Positions 1 to 9,518 of a DNA stretch of 64,000 bases are shown one piece after another (the stretch's first letter is position 1; the number at the start of each line of letters is the position of its first letter). Below the pieces are notes generated by a model, which was not told where the DNA came from, ran no database searches, and saw nothing but the letters and a program-made list of their open reading frames with translations. The stretch comes from Tethya wilhelma (taxonomy: Eukaryota; Porifera; Demospongiae; Tethyida; Tethyidae): NCBI GenBank assembly GCA_964030475.1, contig CAXIPT010000001.1:16776899-16840898 (forward strand), written 5' to 3'. The translations under genes were made by a program, and so were the position numbers.

Positions 1-607
1 GACAGGTGAGCAGTGTGTGTTTGTGTCTGGCTCCTCTAGGATTTCTGTTTGTACATTCTGTAATTCTATCTCCAGTGTTGTGTTATGTGTCACTTTAGAC
101 TAGTTAGACCGTAGACTGGAAGATATCAGATTAGGTGAGACTGATTTGAAGCTCCTAGTAGTCCACTTTTCCACTCTTCGTCTGAGAACTTGTCTATGTA
201 CTCTGTCTCTAACACAGGGAAATTGAAATAGGTACCATCTTGCTTGGGGTTGAAGTGGGTTTTTAAGTCTGAGACTGAGACGTGGGAACTTACTCTGTCT
301 GCAAGTTTTAGCTAGTCCCTAGAACATTTTTAGCGTGTAAATTAGTGTAAATATTATACTATTTCTCGCGAATTGGTGGTCGTAAACTTGTTGTTAGCAC
401 TTCTTATCAGATATTTTCAGGTGATTAGACATTCATTATACCTGTAGGTTGAATACCGACATAGCATTTGGTAACACACACGGGATGAAGTCGGTTTTAG
501 TGTTCACTGGATATGCCAAAAGAGAGGACATTGATAGTTTGCCACCAGAGTCAAAACCAACATTCTTTACCGAGTCTGTAGCTGGGTTCCTAAACTGTGA
601 ATTGTGA
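1..607 (+). CDS. C-terminal end of a HAD class IIA phosphatase (phosphoglycolate phosphatase/chronophin-like), cut by window edge
   Basis: Two coding pieces are visible: bases 1-5 (GACAG before a gtgagc donor) and 448-607 (after a tgtag acceptor). Joined across the 442-base intron they read D-R-L-N-T-D-I-A-F-G, the end of the conserved VGDRLxTDI motif of HAD class IIA phosphatases. In that family the motif carries the Mg2+-binding Asp residues near the C-terminus. The exon continues with MKSVLVFTGYAKREDI and ends FLNCEL-stop at 605-607, matching the family's 'TLLVLTGV...SIADLL' ending. These enzymes are soluble phosphatases acting on phosphoglycolate, pyridoxal phosphate or similar small substrates; the substrate cannot be told from this fragment. 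Most of the gene lies to the left of the window. Both splice sites are canonical and the reading frame is kept, which makes the call fairly safe despite its length. Confidence 0.75.
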
Positions 608-1074
608 GCTGTTTACTATGATTGTGAGCTAGACACAGGACTTAGTATTATGTCATTATTGCCAAGTGCATTAGCACTATATATAGGCATCATAGACCGA
701 CTGTTGTCCAGTAGCAACTACATGTGTTATGACTATACTTTATTCTTCTGATTACACTTTTATTTATTTTGTTTTCTTCTATGATTTACAACTATAATAA
801 TTATTATACTCAATTTTATCACTAAAGAGTGAGCTCGTGTTCTTGGGATTGAAGCAGTAGTATTATAGAAACAACCACAAGGACTGTATGTTTTTCCATT
901 TATAATAGTCATGTGTTAACACAATGTGACATCCAACAGTGTTTGAGATAGGAGGGTGTCTAAAAATTAGCAACTTAATTTTTCTCTTACTGTATAAAAA
1001 ATTATAGTAAAATGTACAATATAATATTATATAAAATTAATGTAAAATGCACAAACAAAGTTTCTAAATAGAGC
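608..1074. other. Convergent 3' flank, no gene seen
   Basis: AT-rich sequence between the stop codon of the phosphatase (+) and the stop codon of the first Slo gene (-). Near 750-765 the minus strand carries overlapping AATAAA-type signals (tttattt on the plus strand), about 310 bases past the Slo stop. They could serve as its poly(A) signal. No coding exon is recognisable. Confidence 0.4.
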
Positions 1075-4000
1075 TTAGCACATGCTTAGAGCAGCATCAA
1101 AGGGATCAATGAGAACGAAAGCAATGTCTGTTATCTCTAGTTCAAGATCACGAGATGGAGCAGTAATGACATAGCGTTTGGTGGACTTTCCCATAGTGCT
1201 AAAAGCTGCAGTTGCTTCATTCACAATCATGTCGTCTTCCTCAGATGTAGGAAGCTTACGATAGATACCCAGACAGATGGCATTCTTCTTGAGTTGATCA
1301 TTGTAGAATTGTTTGAAGGTGCTCCCAACAAACAAGGTGGATTCGATTGGTATCGGAACAAGAAGACACTGTGACTTAGTTCCTGAAGTGTTGATGAGGT
1401 CTTCAATGAGGTAGAGTGTTCCCGGGCTATGAAATGCAGAGCTGGTGACAGAATCAAACAGTGAAACTGAGAACGCTTCGCCACATGCAAATGGTTGGGC
1501 TTTGTAGATTCGTTCATCTTGTTCGTCTTCGTCTCCAAAGTCAAGAAACTGGACATTTGACTCTTGTCGGAGATCAGTGATGATGAGTATATCTCTTTCA
1601 GCAGTCTTCTTTAATTGCTTTTGGATTCCAAGACTACAAAGAATGGCTTCTTTGTCTTCGACTGCTTTTTCATGGCCTAGGGAACTTGGTAGTGTTGTCA
1701 GAACAACGCATACACTACACCTGCTGATGCTAGCAGACATTAGATTTTCCCATCGAAGGGGAGAACCTTCAACCAGATGTATTTTTGGAATCTTTCTAAT
1801 TAGAGGCCACTCTCTTTCCAAGAACTTTCTGTCACTGACAATCACAACATCTTTCATCTCCTCTTCGGGTATGTGTTTGTTTCTTAGTGGACGTAGGAAG
1901 TTGTGAAGACCAAGAAGTGGAGAGTTCTCATCAGCAAACACACAGAAAACCACATGATCCTTAAGATGTTCTTGTGAAAGCTCAGAAGGGTCCTCAAGCT
2001 CAATGTCAGAATTCAGAAGTGCCTTGTGCAGCTTCTGTGGCTCTTTTTGGTAAATACTGAACAATTCATTTGCTTCATCAAAGTCAGAACTTGCTTGTAA
2101 TGAGATCATTTTCACTTTCATTAGCTGCCGTGTGATGCGTTGTCTTGCAGTGACTTGGGAATTGTTTTTGGTTAATTGAACCATCTCTGTACGATTTGAT
2201 TCCACAAGACCGTTTTGTGCCTCAAGGCCTTCACATTTGCACCGCTTCCTGCTTATTCTCCTTAGCATTTTTCCTAGTTGATCGTCATTCAGTGAGTCAA
2301 CTTTAATGTCAGAATCAATGTGACAGAATTCACAATAGGAAGCAACAATGGACACCTGTTGTTGGTCTTGGCCAATGAAATATCCCTGGACTAGTTCGTC
2401 AATCACCAAGTCAGAGTAAGTGTGAGGAGATGGGTTGACCAAAAATTGGTGTAAATGTCCATCAGTCCATTCCAGAGACAATAAAATCAACCCTAACCTG
2501 TTGTAGCAAATTTCAGCTGCTTCATGAAATCTCTTACCAAAGAAGGTATTAGAAAATTTTGATGAATAGATTTCGTTTGAAGCTCCTTGGATGTACAGCG
2601 ATTTCCAGGCAGTGGAAGAATCTCCTTCAAAAAGTGTCACTTGTGGAGTGTGTTGAAAATCGGAGGTATAGAAGAGGTTAGCAATTAGTGTTGAAAATCC
2701 AGGAGACATACAACTCTGAGCCAGAAGTCCCAATTTCAATTCATTTATACATACTGCAATGTCAGCTCCAACATTCCAGCCTTCAATGTAGTGAACTTGT
2801 TTCTTACTAGAGCTCAGTAGCAGCTGAATGATCACTGGGACTTTAAAGGTTGTATTCTTGACTGAAACAAAACGAAGGAGGTTTGCATTGTCTTCTTCAA
2901 GTGGGTTCACTGCATGTTTGTTGGTTAGAATAAACACTGCTTTTGCATCATTGATTTTGGATTTCTGGAGGTCATTTCCATTGAGTACAGATCCAACAAG
3001 ATATTGTACTCTACTGTAGTTTGAACGAATTACATTTTTCAGATCTGAGTCTGGTCGTTCAGGGTGTAAGAACAGTATGTGGGTACTTGTGTCTCCTCGA
3101 GTTCGGTCTGGATGGAGAAAATCTGTGAGGAATTCACGAGCACTAAATTCTGTAACATGTCCACATACAATCACATGTTGAGACACTCTTGTAGTATCAA
3201 ATTTGGCATATTGTGTCTTTTGGTAGTAGCTAGCTGTGAGGTCTACAATAGCTGGCAAGACAGAGGCAAAAAACGCTACAGCTAAAATGATGAAGAATGT
3301 CATGAAAGCACGTCCCCAGTCAGTTCGAGCAAAAAGATCACCATATCCCACAGTGGACATTGTCACCATGACAAAATAGACATACCTAAGAAACGGTTCT
3401 CCTTCAGGATTATCAGACTTCCATGGATCTCCTTGTACCTCAAGAAGATGAATGATTCCAGAACCGGTCAACCAGAGCACCAAAAATGATATTCCCAATG
3501 ATATAGCATCAGTAAAGTCTTGAGAAAACCCAATGGGAAGGAACCGAAAGACATAAATCAGGTAACTGAACTCAAGGAATCGAAGACAACGCAAACCAAT
3601 CCAGTCCACTCTAAGAGCAATAGACACAAAAATATGAGGTAGAGTGAACACATCCACGATAGTGCCAAGCCTAAACCAGTACCGAATGATGTTATTGCAA
3701 GCCAAGAAGCGGACAAAGGAAAAGACAACAAGCTCCAGGACTACAATCAGTTCAACAATTCTCTCAGGAGAGCCAGTGAGTGTAAAACGAACTTCAGCCA
3801 TTCTAGCAGGTAAGTAGGTACGAACAATAGCTAAAATCACATACATGATGTTACAGATTAATGTTATAGAGAGAAAAATCTTACTAGAAAAATTATCACC
3901 AGAAAAGAACTTCCGTACTTGTTCTTGAAAAGCTTTAAAGGAATTGCTCTTTGAATTCATTCGTTTGGAATTACCGGTAGGTTTGAGTTTCTTCACTAAC

Positions 4001-4173
4001 CATTGAATGAGAGATGCTAATAAAGAGAGAGACAGTCCAATTGTATAGATAACTGCACTCGTGAGAAGAAATATCCACCATTTGTTTGTATCTTCAAGTG
4101 GCATCATTGTGTTGTTAGTGTTATTGGTATCATTCTCATCCACAGGTAATAGAAACATCACTGAACCTGACAT
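1075..4173 (-). CDS. Slo1/BK-type calcium- and voltage-activated potassium channel, copy 1 of the array (intronless)
   Basis: A pore-forming subunit that would let K+ out of the cell in response to voltage and internal Ca2+, acting at the plasma membrane as a tetramer. The order of parts is that of Slo1 (KCNMA1): S0 at about residues 31-58 (NKWWIFLLTSAV), S1 99-119, S2 138-157, S3 168-186, S4 190-210, S5-pore-S6 220-312 with filter STVGYGD at 273-279, RCK1 (HVIVCGHV at about 330), RCK2 (HVVFCVFADENSPLLGL), the calcium-bowl segment NVQFLDFGDEDEQDE, and the tail KRYVITAPSRDLELEITDI. The full 1032 codons are open without an intron. Differences from vertebrate BK that I can see: S4 carries R195 and R198 but E201 where BK has its third arginine; the S6 acidic ring is A308/D311 instead of Glu/Glu; the RCK1 methionine used in Ca2+ sensing is Thr. 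Copy 1 also has private changes (NIIRYW, ALRVDW). It is the outermost gene of the array. Confidence 0.93.
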   Translation of the reverse strand: MSGSVMFLLPVDENDTNNTNNTMMPLEDTNKWWIFLLTSAVIYTIGLSLSLLASLIQWLVKKLKPTGNSKRMNSKSNSFKAFQEQVRKFFSGDNFSSKIFLSITLICNIMYVILAIVRTYLPARMAEVRFTLTGSPERIVELIVVLELVVFSFVRFLACNNIIRYWFRLGTIVDVFTLPHIFVSIALRVDWIGLRCLRFLEFSYLIYVFRFLPIGFSQDFTDAISLGISFLVLWLTGSGIIHLLEVQGDPWKSDNPEGEPFLRYVYFVMVTMSTVGYGDLFARTDWGRAFMTFFIILAVAFFASVLPAIVDLTASYYQKTQYAKFDTTRVSQHVIVCGHVTEFSAREFLTDFLHPDRTRGDTSTHILFLHPERPDSDLKNVIRSNYSRVQYLVGSVLNGNDLQKSKINDAKAVFILTNKHAVNPLEEDNANLLRFVSVKNTTFKVPVIIQLLLSSSKKQVHYIEGWNVGADIAVCINELKLGLLAQSCMSPGFSTLIANLFYTSDFQHTPQVTLFEGDSSTAWKSLYIQGASNEIYSSKFSNTFFGKRFHEAAEICYNRLGLILLSLEWTDGHLHQFLVNPSPHTYSDLVIDELVQGYFIGQDQQQVSIVASYCEFCHIDSDIKVDSLNDDQLGKMLRRISRKRCKCEGLEAQNGLVESNRTEMVQLTKNNSQVTARQRITRQLMKVKMISLQASSDFDEANELFSIYQKEPQKLHKALLNSDIELEDPSELSQEHLKDHVVFCVFADENSPLLGLHNFLRPLRNKHIPEEEMKDVVIVSDRKFLEREWPLIRKIPKIHLVEGSPLRWENLMSASISRCSVCVVLTTLPSSLGHEKAVEDKEAILCSLGIQKQLKKTAERDILIITDLRQESNVQFLDFGDEDEQDERIYKAQPFACGEAFSVSLFDSVTSSAFHSPGTLYLIEDLINTSGTKSQCLLVPIPIESTLFVGSTFKQFYNDQLKKNAICLGIYRKLPTSEEDDMIVNEATAAFSTMGKSTKRYVITAPSRDLELEITDIAFVLIDPFDAALSMC

Positions 4174-5435
4174 GATGACTCTTCTTTACTTATTATTTCT
4201 AGATGTGCAAGTGCATGAGTGTGTTAATATTGTTTCATGAAGCCCATGCCTTGTTCTAGCAAATTGAATATATTTTAGTTAATAATAATATTATAAACTT
4301 TGAAGGGATACACATGCAGGCAATTAATATTGATCCAAAGCAGTCAGTGATCATGAGATTGCTATAGCTATAATATTATATGAATAAAATCATCATGACA
4401 GTAAAATAGATTAAAAATTACTCTTAAACTGGCCCGTTATCTTATAAGATTATCCTTTACATATAAAACTATGGAATTGCATTGTTACAATATTATAATG
4501 CTAATTTTATTCATAGCAATGTTGACTGACCTTTGGGCGGATCCTGTAAAGCCCAAAATTTATAAGCCCAGTATGATATGCGGTTTTAGCATACATACAG
4601 CCTAAACCAACTACAAAGTTTTATTTTACCAAGCTTATACTAAAGCAACTTCTGCTCAGGTAGAAGACAATCATTAGAATCTGTTTTCCCCACTACGTAG
4701 CTAGCTTATTGGGTATGTAGATCAAAGGTGGAACCATGGCCAATGGATTGGTTTGTCAAGTTTCATTGACAGTGTGACAGCTATAATATTATAGCCTCAC
4801 AGCAATATATATAGCTAAGCCTTGTTGTACCTTCTGGCACATGAGGCTGATTCAGTGGTCTATAATAATTATTATCAAGCATCAACCTCTCAATAAAACA
4901 TATCGTGCATGTGCAATGCACAAAATCTACAATGTCATACCACATGCATAACTCTACCTCAAATTTGTGTATAGCACCCTGATGAAAAGACTGGTCCACA
5001 GGAATCTGCAGATATGATAAATATAAGAGTAGTCAGTAGTGAGAATCGCTGTTTAACACTGAGCTCATTTCAGTGCTTTGGAGACTCGGCGTGTTTTTCT
5101 GGTCCACTACAGGCAGTGTAGCTATAAATTATGCGAACAACCCCGCCTAATATTAACGAACTTTGAACTTTGTTGTAGATCGAGGCCTGCGGCTCGACTG
5201 CCTACTGAGTAAGAGTTAGCAGAATGAACTCATTGATTAGTGCACAAAAAAACAAAACAAAAAAAACACATACAAAAAATATATTAGACATCTATTATGT
5301 AATCAAATTTAGCAAAAACTGCTCTACTAAGTCTTGCAATTGTTTTACCAGCCTGAGGCCTAGCTGAACTGTCAGGACTCAATAGTTATCATAATAATTA
5401 TATCAGTGACATAAATTAATAGTCCTCTATGAGAC
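4174..5435. other. Intergenic region between Slo copies 1 and 2
   Basis: No coding exon recognised. Immediately upstream of the copy 1 start the minus strand reads an ATCTAG-AA sequence about 25-35 bases before the ATG. The same sequence sits before copies 2 and 3 and resembles a 3' splice acceptor, so a 5' UTR intron is possible. The conserved DR1-like element near 5130-5175 would then mark the promoter about 1 kb upstream. Confidence 0.4.
5128..5175 (-). promoter_or_regulatory. Conserved DR1-like element, candidate promoter of Slo copy 1
   Basis: On the plus strand the element reads cgcc, an AT-rich spacer, then GAACTTTGAACTTTG (5158-5172). Read on the minus strand this is AAAGTTCAAAGTTC, two AGTTCA half sites one base apart, the DR1 pattern bound by HNF4/RXR-type nuclear receptors. 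A closely similar element lies at 9379-9435, about the same distance upstream of Slo copy 2, and a decayed version lies at 16441-16495. The position about 1 kb before the ATG fits a promoter with a 5' UTR intron; this is inference. Confidence 0.35.
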
Positions 5436-8400
5436 TTAGCACATACTCAGAGCAGCATCCGAGGGATCAATGAGAACAAAAGCAATGTCTGTTATCTCTA
5501 GTTCAAGATCACGAGATGGAGCAGTAATGACATAGCGTTTGGTGGACTTTCCCTCAGTGCTAAAAGATGCAGTTGCTTCATTCACAATCATGTCGTCTTC
5601 CTCAGATGTAGGAAGCTTACGATAGATACCCAGACAGATGGCATTCTTCTTGAGTTGATCATTGTAGAATTGCTTGAAGGTGCTCCCGACAAACGAGGTG
5701 GATTCAATTGGTATTGGAACAAGAAGACATCGTGACTTAGTTCTTGAAGTGTTGATGAGGTCTTCAATGAGGTAGAGTGTTCCCGGGCCATGAAATGCAG
5801 AGCTGGTGACAGAATCAAACATGGAAACTGAGAATGCTTCGCCACATGCAAATGGTTGGGCTTTGTAGATTCGTTCATCTTGTTCATCTTCATCTCCAAA
5901 GTCAAGAAACTGGACATTTGACTCTTGTCGGAGATCAGTGATGATGAGTATATCTCTTTCAGCAGTCTTCTTTAATTGCTTTTGGATTGCCAGGCTACAA
6001 AGAATGGCTTCTTTATCTTCGACTGCTTTTTCGTGGCCTAGTGAGCTTGACAGTGTAGTGAGAACAACACATACACTACACCTGCCGATGCTAGCAGCCA
6101 TTAGATTTTCCCATCGAAGGGGAGAGCCTTCAACCAGATGTATTTTTGGAATCTTTCTAATTAGGGGCCATTCTTTTTCCAAGAACTTTCTGTCACTGAC
6201 AATCACAACATCTTTCATCTCATTCTCAGGGATATGTTTGTTTCTTAGTGGACGTAAGAAGTTGTGAAGACCGAGAAGTGGAGAGTTCTCATCAGCAAAC
6301 ACACAGAAAACCACATGATCCTTAAGATGTTCTTGTGAAAGCTCAGAAGGGTCCTCAAGCTCAATGTCAGAATTCAGAATTGTCTTGTGCAGCTTCTGTG
6401 GCTCTTTTTGGTAAATACTGAACAATTCATTTGCTTCATCAAAGTCAAAACTTGTTTGTAATGAGATTCTCTTTGACTTCCTTAGTGTGCTGCGACGTCT
6501 TGCAGTGACTTGGGAATGGTCTTTGGTTAATTCAACCATCTCTGTACGATTTGATTCCACAAGACCGTTTTGTGCCTCAAGGCCTTCACATTTGCACCGC
6601 TTCCTGCTTATTCTCCTTAGCATTTTCCCTAGTTGATCGTCATTCAGTGAGTCAACTTTAATGTCAGAATCAACATGACAGAATTCACAATAGGAAGCAA
6701 CAATGGACACCTGTTGTTGGTCTTGGCCAACGAAATATCCCTGGACTACTTCGTCAATCACCAAGTCAGAGTAAGTGTGAGGAGATGGGTTGACCAAAAA
6801 TCTGTGCGAATGTCCACCAGTCCATTCCAGAGACAATAAAATCAACCCTAACCTGTTGTAGCAAATTTCAGCTGCTTCATGAAATCTCTTGCCAAAGAAA
6901 GTATTAGAAAATTTTGATGAATAGATTTCATTTGAAGCTCCTTGGATATACAGCAATTTCCATACAGTGAAAGCATCTTTTTCAAAAAGTGTCACTTGTG
7001 GGGGTTGTTGAAAGTCGGAGGTATAGAAGAGGTTAGCAATTAGTGTTGAAAATCCAGGAGATATACAACTCTGAGCCAGAAGTCCCAATTTCAATTCATT
7101 TATACATACTGCAATGTCAGCTCCAACATTCCAGCCTTCAATGTAGTGCACCTGTTTCTTACTAGAGCTCAGTAGCAGCTGAATGATCACTGGGACTTTA
7201 AAGGTTGTGTTCTTGACTGAAACAAAACGAAGGAGGTTTGCATTGTCTTCTTCAAGTGGGTTCACTGCATGTTTGTTGGTTAGAATAAACACTGCTTTTG
7301 CATCATTGATTTTGGCTTTCTGGAGGTCATTTCCATTGAGTACAGATCCAACAAGATATTGTACTCTACTGTAGTTTGAACGAATTACATCTTTCAGATC
7401 TGAGTCTGGTCGTTCAGGGTGTAAGAATAATATGTGGGTACTTGTGTCTCCTCGGTCTGGATGAAGAAAATCTGTGAGGAATTCACGAGCACTAAATTCT
7501 GTAACATGTCCACATACAATCACATGTTGAGGCACTCTTGTGGTATCAAACTTGGCATATTGTGTCTTTTGGTAGTAGCTAGCTGTGAGGTCTACAATAG
7601 CTGGCAAGACAGAGGCAAAGAACGCTACTGCTATGATGATGAAGAATGTCATAAAAGCACGTCCCCAATCAGTTCGAGCAAAAAGATCACCATATCCCAC
7701 AGTGGACATTGTCACCATGACGAAGTAGACATACCTAAGAAACGGTTCTCCTTCAGGATTATCAGACTTCCATGGATCTCCTTGTACCTCAAGAAGGTAA
7801 ATGATTCCAGAACCGGTCAACCAGAGCACCAAGAATGATATTCCTAATGATATGGCATCAATAAAGTCTTGAGAAAAATTAAATGGAAGGAATTGGAAGA
7901 CATAAATCAGGTAACTAAACTCAAGGAATCGAAGACAACGCAAACCAATCCAGTCCACTCCAAGAGCAATAGACACAAAAATATGAGGTAGAGTAAACAC
8001 ATCCACGATAGTGCCAAGCTTAAGCCAGTACCAAATGATGTTATTGCAAGCCAAGAAGCGGACAAAGGAAAAGACAATGAGCTCCAGGACTACAATCAGT
8101 TCAACAATTCTCTCAGGAGAGCCAGTCAGTGTAAAATGAACTTCAGCCATTCCAGCTGGTAAGTAAGTACGAACAATAGCTAAAATGACATAAATTGTAT
8201 TACAGAACACTGTTATGGTGATGAAAATATTACTAGCTAAACTATCACCAGAAAAGAATTGTCGTACTCGTTCCTGAAAAGCTTTAAAGGTATTGTTTTT
8301 TGAATGCACTTGCAGTTTGGAATTGGGTTTGAATTTCTTTACTAACCATTGAATGAGGGATATTAGTACAGAGAGAGACAGCCCAATCATATAGATGATT

Positions 8401-8528
8401 GCACTTGTGAGAAGAAATATCCACCATTTGTTTGTATCTTCAAGTGGCATCATTGTGGTGTTAGTGTCGTTGGTATCATTCGCATCCACAGGCAAATGGC
8501 TTGATGGAAACATTGTAGAGCCTGACAT
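5436..8528 (-). CDS. Slo1/BK-type potassium channel, copy 2 (intronless)
   Basis: Full-length paralogue of 1030 codons with the same layout as copy 1: S0, S1-S6, filter STVGYGD, RCK1, RCK2, calcium-bowl segment FLDFGDEDEQDE and the conserved tail ending DAALSMC. It is very close to copy 1 over most of its length. Differences cluster in the N-terminus, the S1 region, and the linker after RCK1 (RRRSTLRKSKRIS). S4 reads IGLRCLRFLEF, so Glu again takes the place of the third gating Arg (codon at plus 7920-7922). Its S4-S5 linker and S6 (FNFSQDFIDAISLG, FFIIIAVAFF) are shared with copy 4 rather than with copies 1 or 3, pointing to gene conversion. The array spacing and shared orientation indicate tandem duplication. 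Expression and the ability to co-assemble with the other copies cannot be read from sequence. Confidence 0.93.
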   Translation of the reverse strand: MSGSTMFPSSHLPVDANDTNDTNTTMMPLEDTNKWWIFLLTSAIIYMIGLSLSVLISLIQWLVKKFKPNSKLQVHSKNNTFKAFQERVRQFFSGDSLASNIFITITVFCNTIYVILAIVRTYLPAGMAEVHFTLTGSPERIVELIVVLELIVFSFVRFLACNNIIWYWLKLGTIVDVFTLPHIFVSIALGVDWIGLRCLRFLEFSYLIYVFQFLPFNFSQDFIDAISLGISFLVLWLTGSGIIYLLEVQGDPWKSDNPEGEPFLRYVYFVMVTMSTVGYGDLFARTDWGRAFMTFFIIIAVAFFASVLPAIVDLTASYYQKTQYAKFDTTRVPQHVIVCGHVTEFSAREFLTDFLHPDRGDTSTHILFLHPERPDSDLKDVIRSNYSRVQYLVGSVLNGNDLQKAKINDAKAVFILTNKHAVNPLEEDNANLLRFVSVKNTTFKVPVIIQLLLSSSKKQVHYIEGWNVGADIAVCINELKLGLLAQSCISPGFSTLIANLFYTSDFQQPPQVTLFEKDAFTVWKLLYIQGASNEIYSSKFSNTFFGKRFHEAAEICYNRLGLILLSLEWTGGHSHRFLVNPSPHTYSDLVIDEVVQGYFVGQDQQQVSIVASYCEFCHVDSDIKVDSLNDDQLGKMLRRISRKRCKCEGLEAQNGLVESNRTEMVELTKDHSQVTARRRSTLRKSKRISLQTSFDFDEANELFSIYQKEPQKLHKTILNSDIELEDPSELSQEHLKDHVVFCVFADENSPLLGLHNFLRPLRNKHIPENEMKDVVIVSDRKFLEKEWPLIRKIPKIHLVEGSPLRWENLMAASIGRCSVCVVLTTLSSSLGHEKAVEDKEAILCSLAIQKQLKKTAERDILIITDLRQESNVQFLDFGDEDEQDERIYKAQPFACGEAFSVSMFDSVTSSAFHGPGTLYLIEDLINTSRTKSRCLLVPIPIESTSFVGSTFKQFYNDQLKKNAICLGIYRKLPTSEEDDMIVNEATASFSTEGKSTKRYVITAPSRDLELEITDIAFVLIDPSDAALSMC

Positions 8529-9518
8529 GATTTCACCTTCCTTCGATTAGTTTCTAGATATGTAAATAAAAGTGAGTGCATTGTCACACGCCACAGGCTG
8601 ATGTATGTTTACATCATGTATATTTTATATGTTGCATGCATGTATATGTGCACGTGCATAGGCACGTGCTAATTCGGGTCATTAAACTATACAATAAGGG
8701 ATGAACAGTTAACATAATGAACCACAGACCAGTGGACAATGTTTTTGACAACAATGGCTACTGTACATCCATTATGATGCTATGATGCTATGAATTTGGG
8801 TGTATAGTGCATACATGAGCGTTTGGTTATTAACCTCAGGCTCATGCAATTAACTATAATAGATTTTCCACAGGTATAGTGTCAGGCACTCAGCAAGTGA
8901 ATGGACAGCTATAGCTATAGCTATATTGCATGAGCCACCAGGTAGCAAGAGTCATTGGGTAATTATATTAAATTTTATTTAATATAGTGGGTAAGCCACA
9001 ACTGTTATACTCAGAAGCAAAAACTGTCAGTAGACTCACAAAAGCATAATAATGACCCCTCTCATGTATGCACTTATAATAGGAACTGCAGTCTTTACTA
9101 CATATAACTGAACACATGCATACCTTGAATAGATAATTACTGCATTAGAGTCAGTGATACAGTTCTCTGAGTGTTTTCAATCTTCGGTCTTGGTTTTGTA
9201 CTGAAACTTGCAGAGAAGAGTAGCCAAAGGTATATTTCTCCGGTCACTGCATATAAAACAAAGAATTTTCGCTCAAAGCTGTTGTGATGTACAAACTGCG
9301 GTACTACCTACCTGTCCTAGTCTAGTTCGCTTGATTTTCAGCCATCCGTATACCGCAAGAAAAACAACTTGTTTACCGTTAATCCTTTTGCGCATGCGTA
9401 GAAACACGCCTATAAATGAACTTTGAACTTTGTTTTAAAGCACAACTTGGATCACACTATACAGAAAGCATAATAATATACAAAAAATATACAATAATAT
9501 TATTACAAGAATTCAAAT
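8529..9518. other. Intergenic region between Slo copy 2 and the Slo relic
   Basis: No coding exon seen. It starts with the conserved ATCTAG-AA sequence just upstream of the copy 2 ATG and holds the DR1-like element at 9379-9435. In between the sequence is AT-rich and low in complexity (for example a short run of alternating tagcta near 8910-8930). Confidence 0.4.
9379..9435 (-). promoter_or_regulatory. Conserved NRF1-like palindrome plus DR1 element, candidate promoter of Slo copy 2
   Basis: The plus strand shows GCGCATGCG (9390-9398, an NRF1-type palindrome), then cgcctataaa, then TGAACTTTGAACTTTG (9417-9432). On the minus strand the last part is CAAAGTTCAAAGTTCA, a DR1 direct repeat that fits HNF4/RXR-type receptors. 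The element is about 890 bases upstream of the copy 2 ATG, mirroring the one before copy 1. The promoter role is inferred from recurrence and position. Confidence 0.38.

Noticed and set aside
1227..3285. Open frames on both strands inside the Slo genes, recurring at matching places in each copy (e.g. 109-codon frames)
   Set aside because: They are shadow frames of a conserved coding sequence and recur only because the genes are paralogues.
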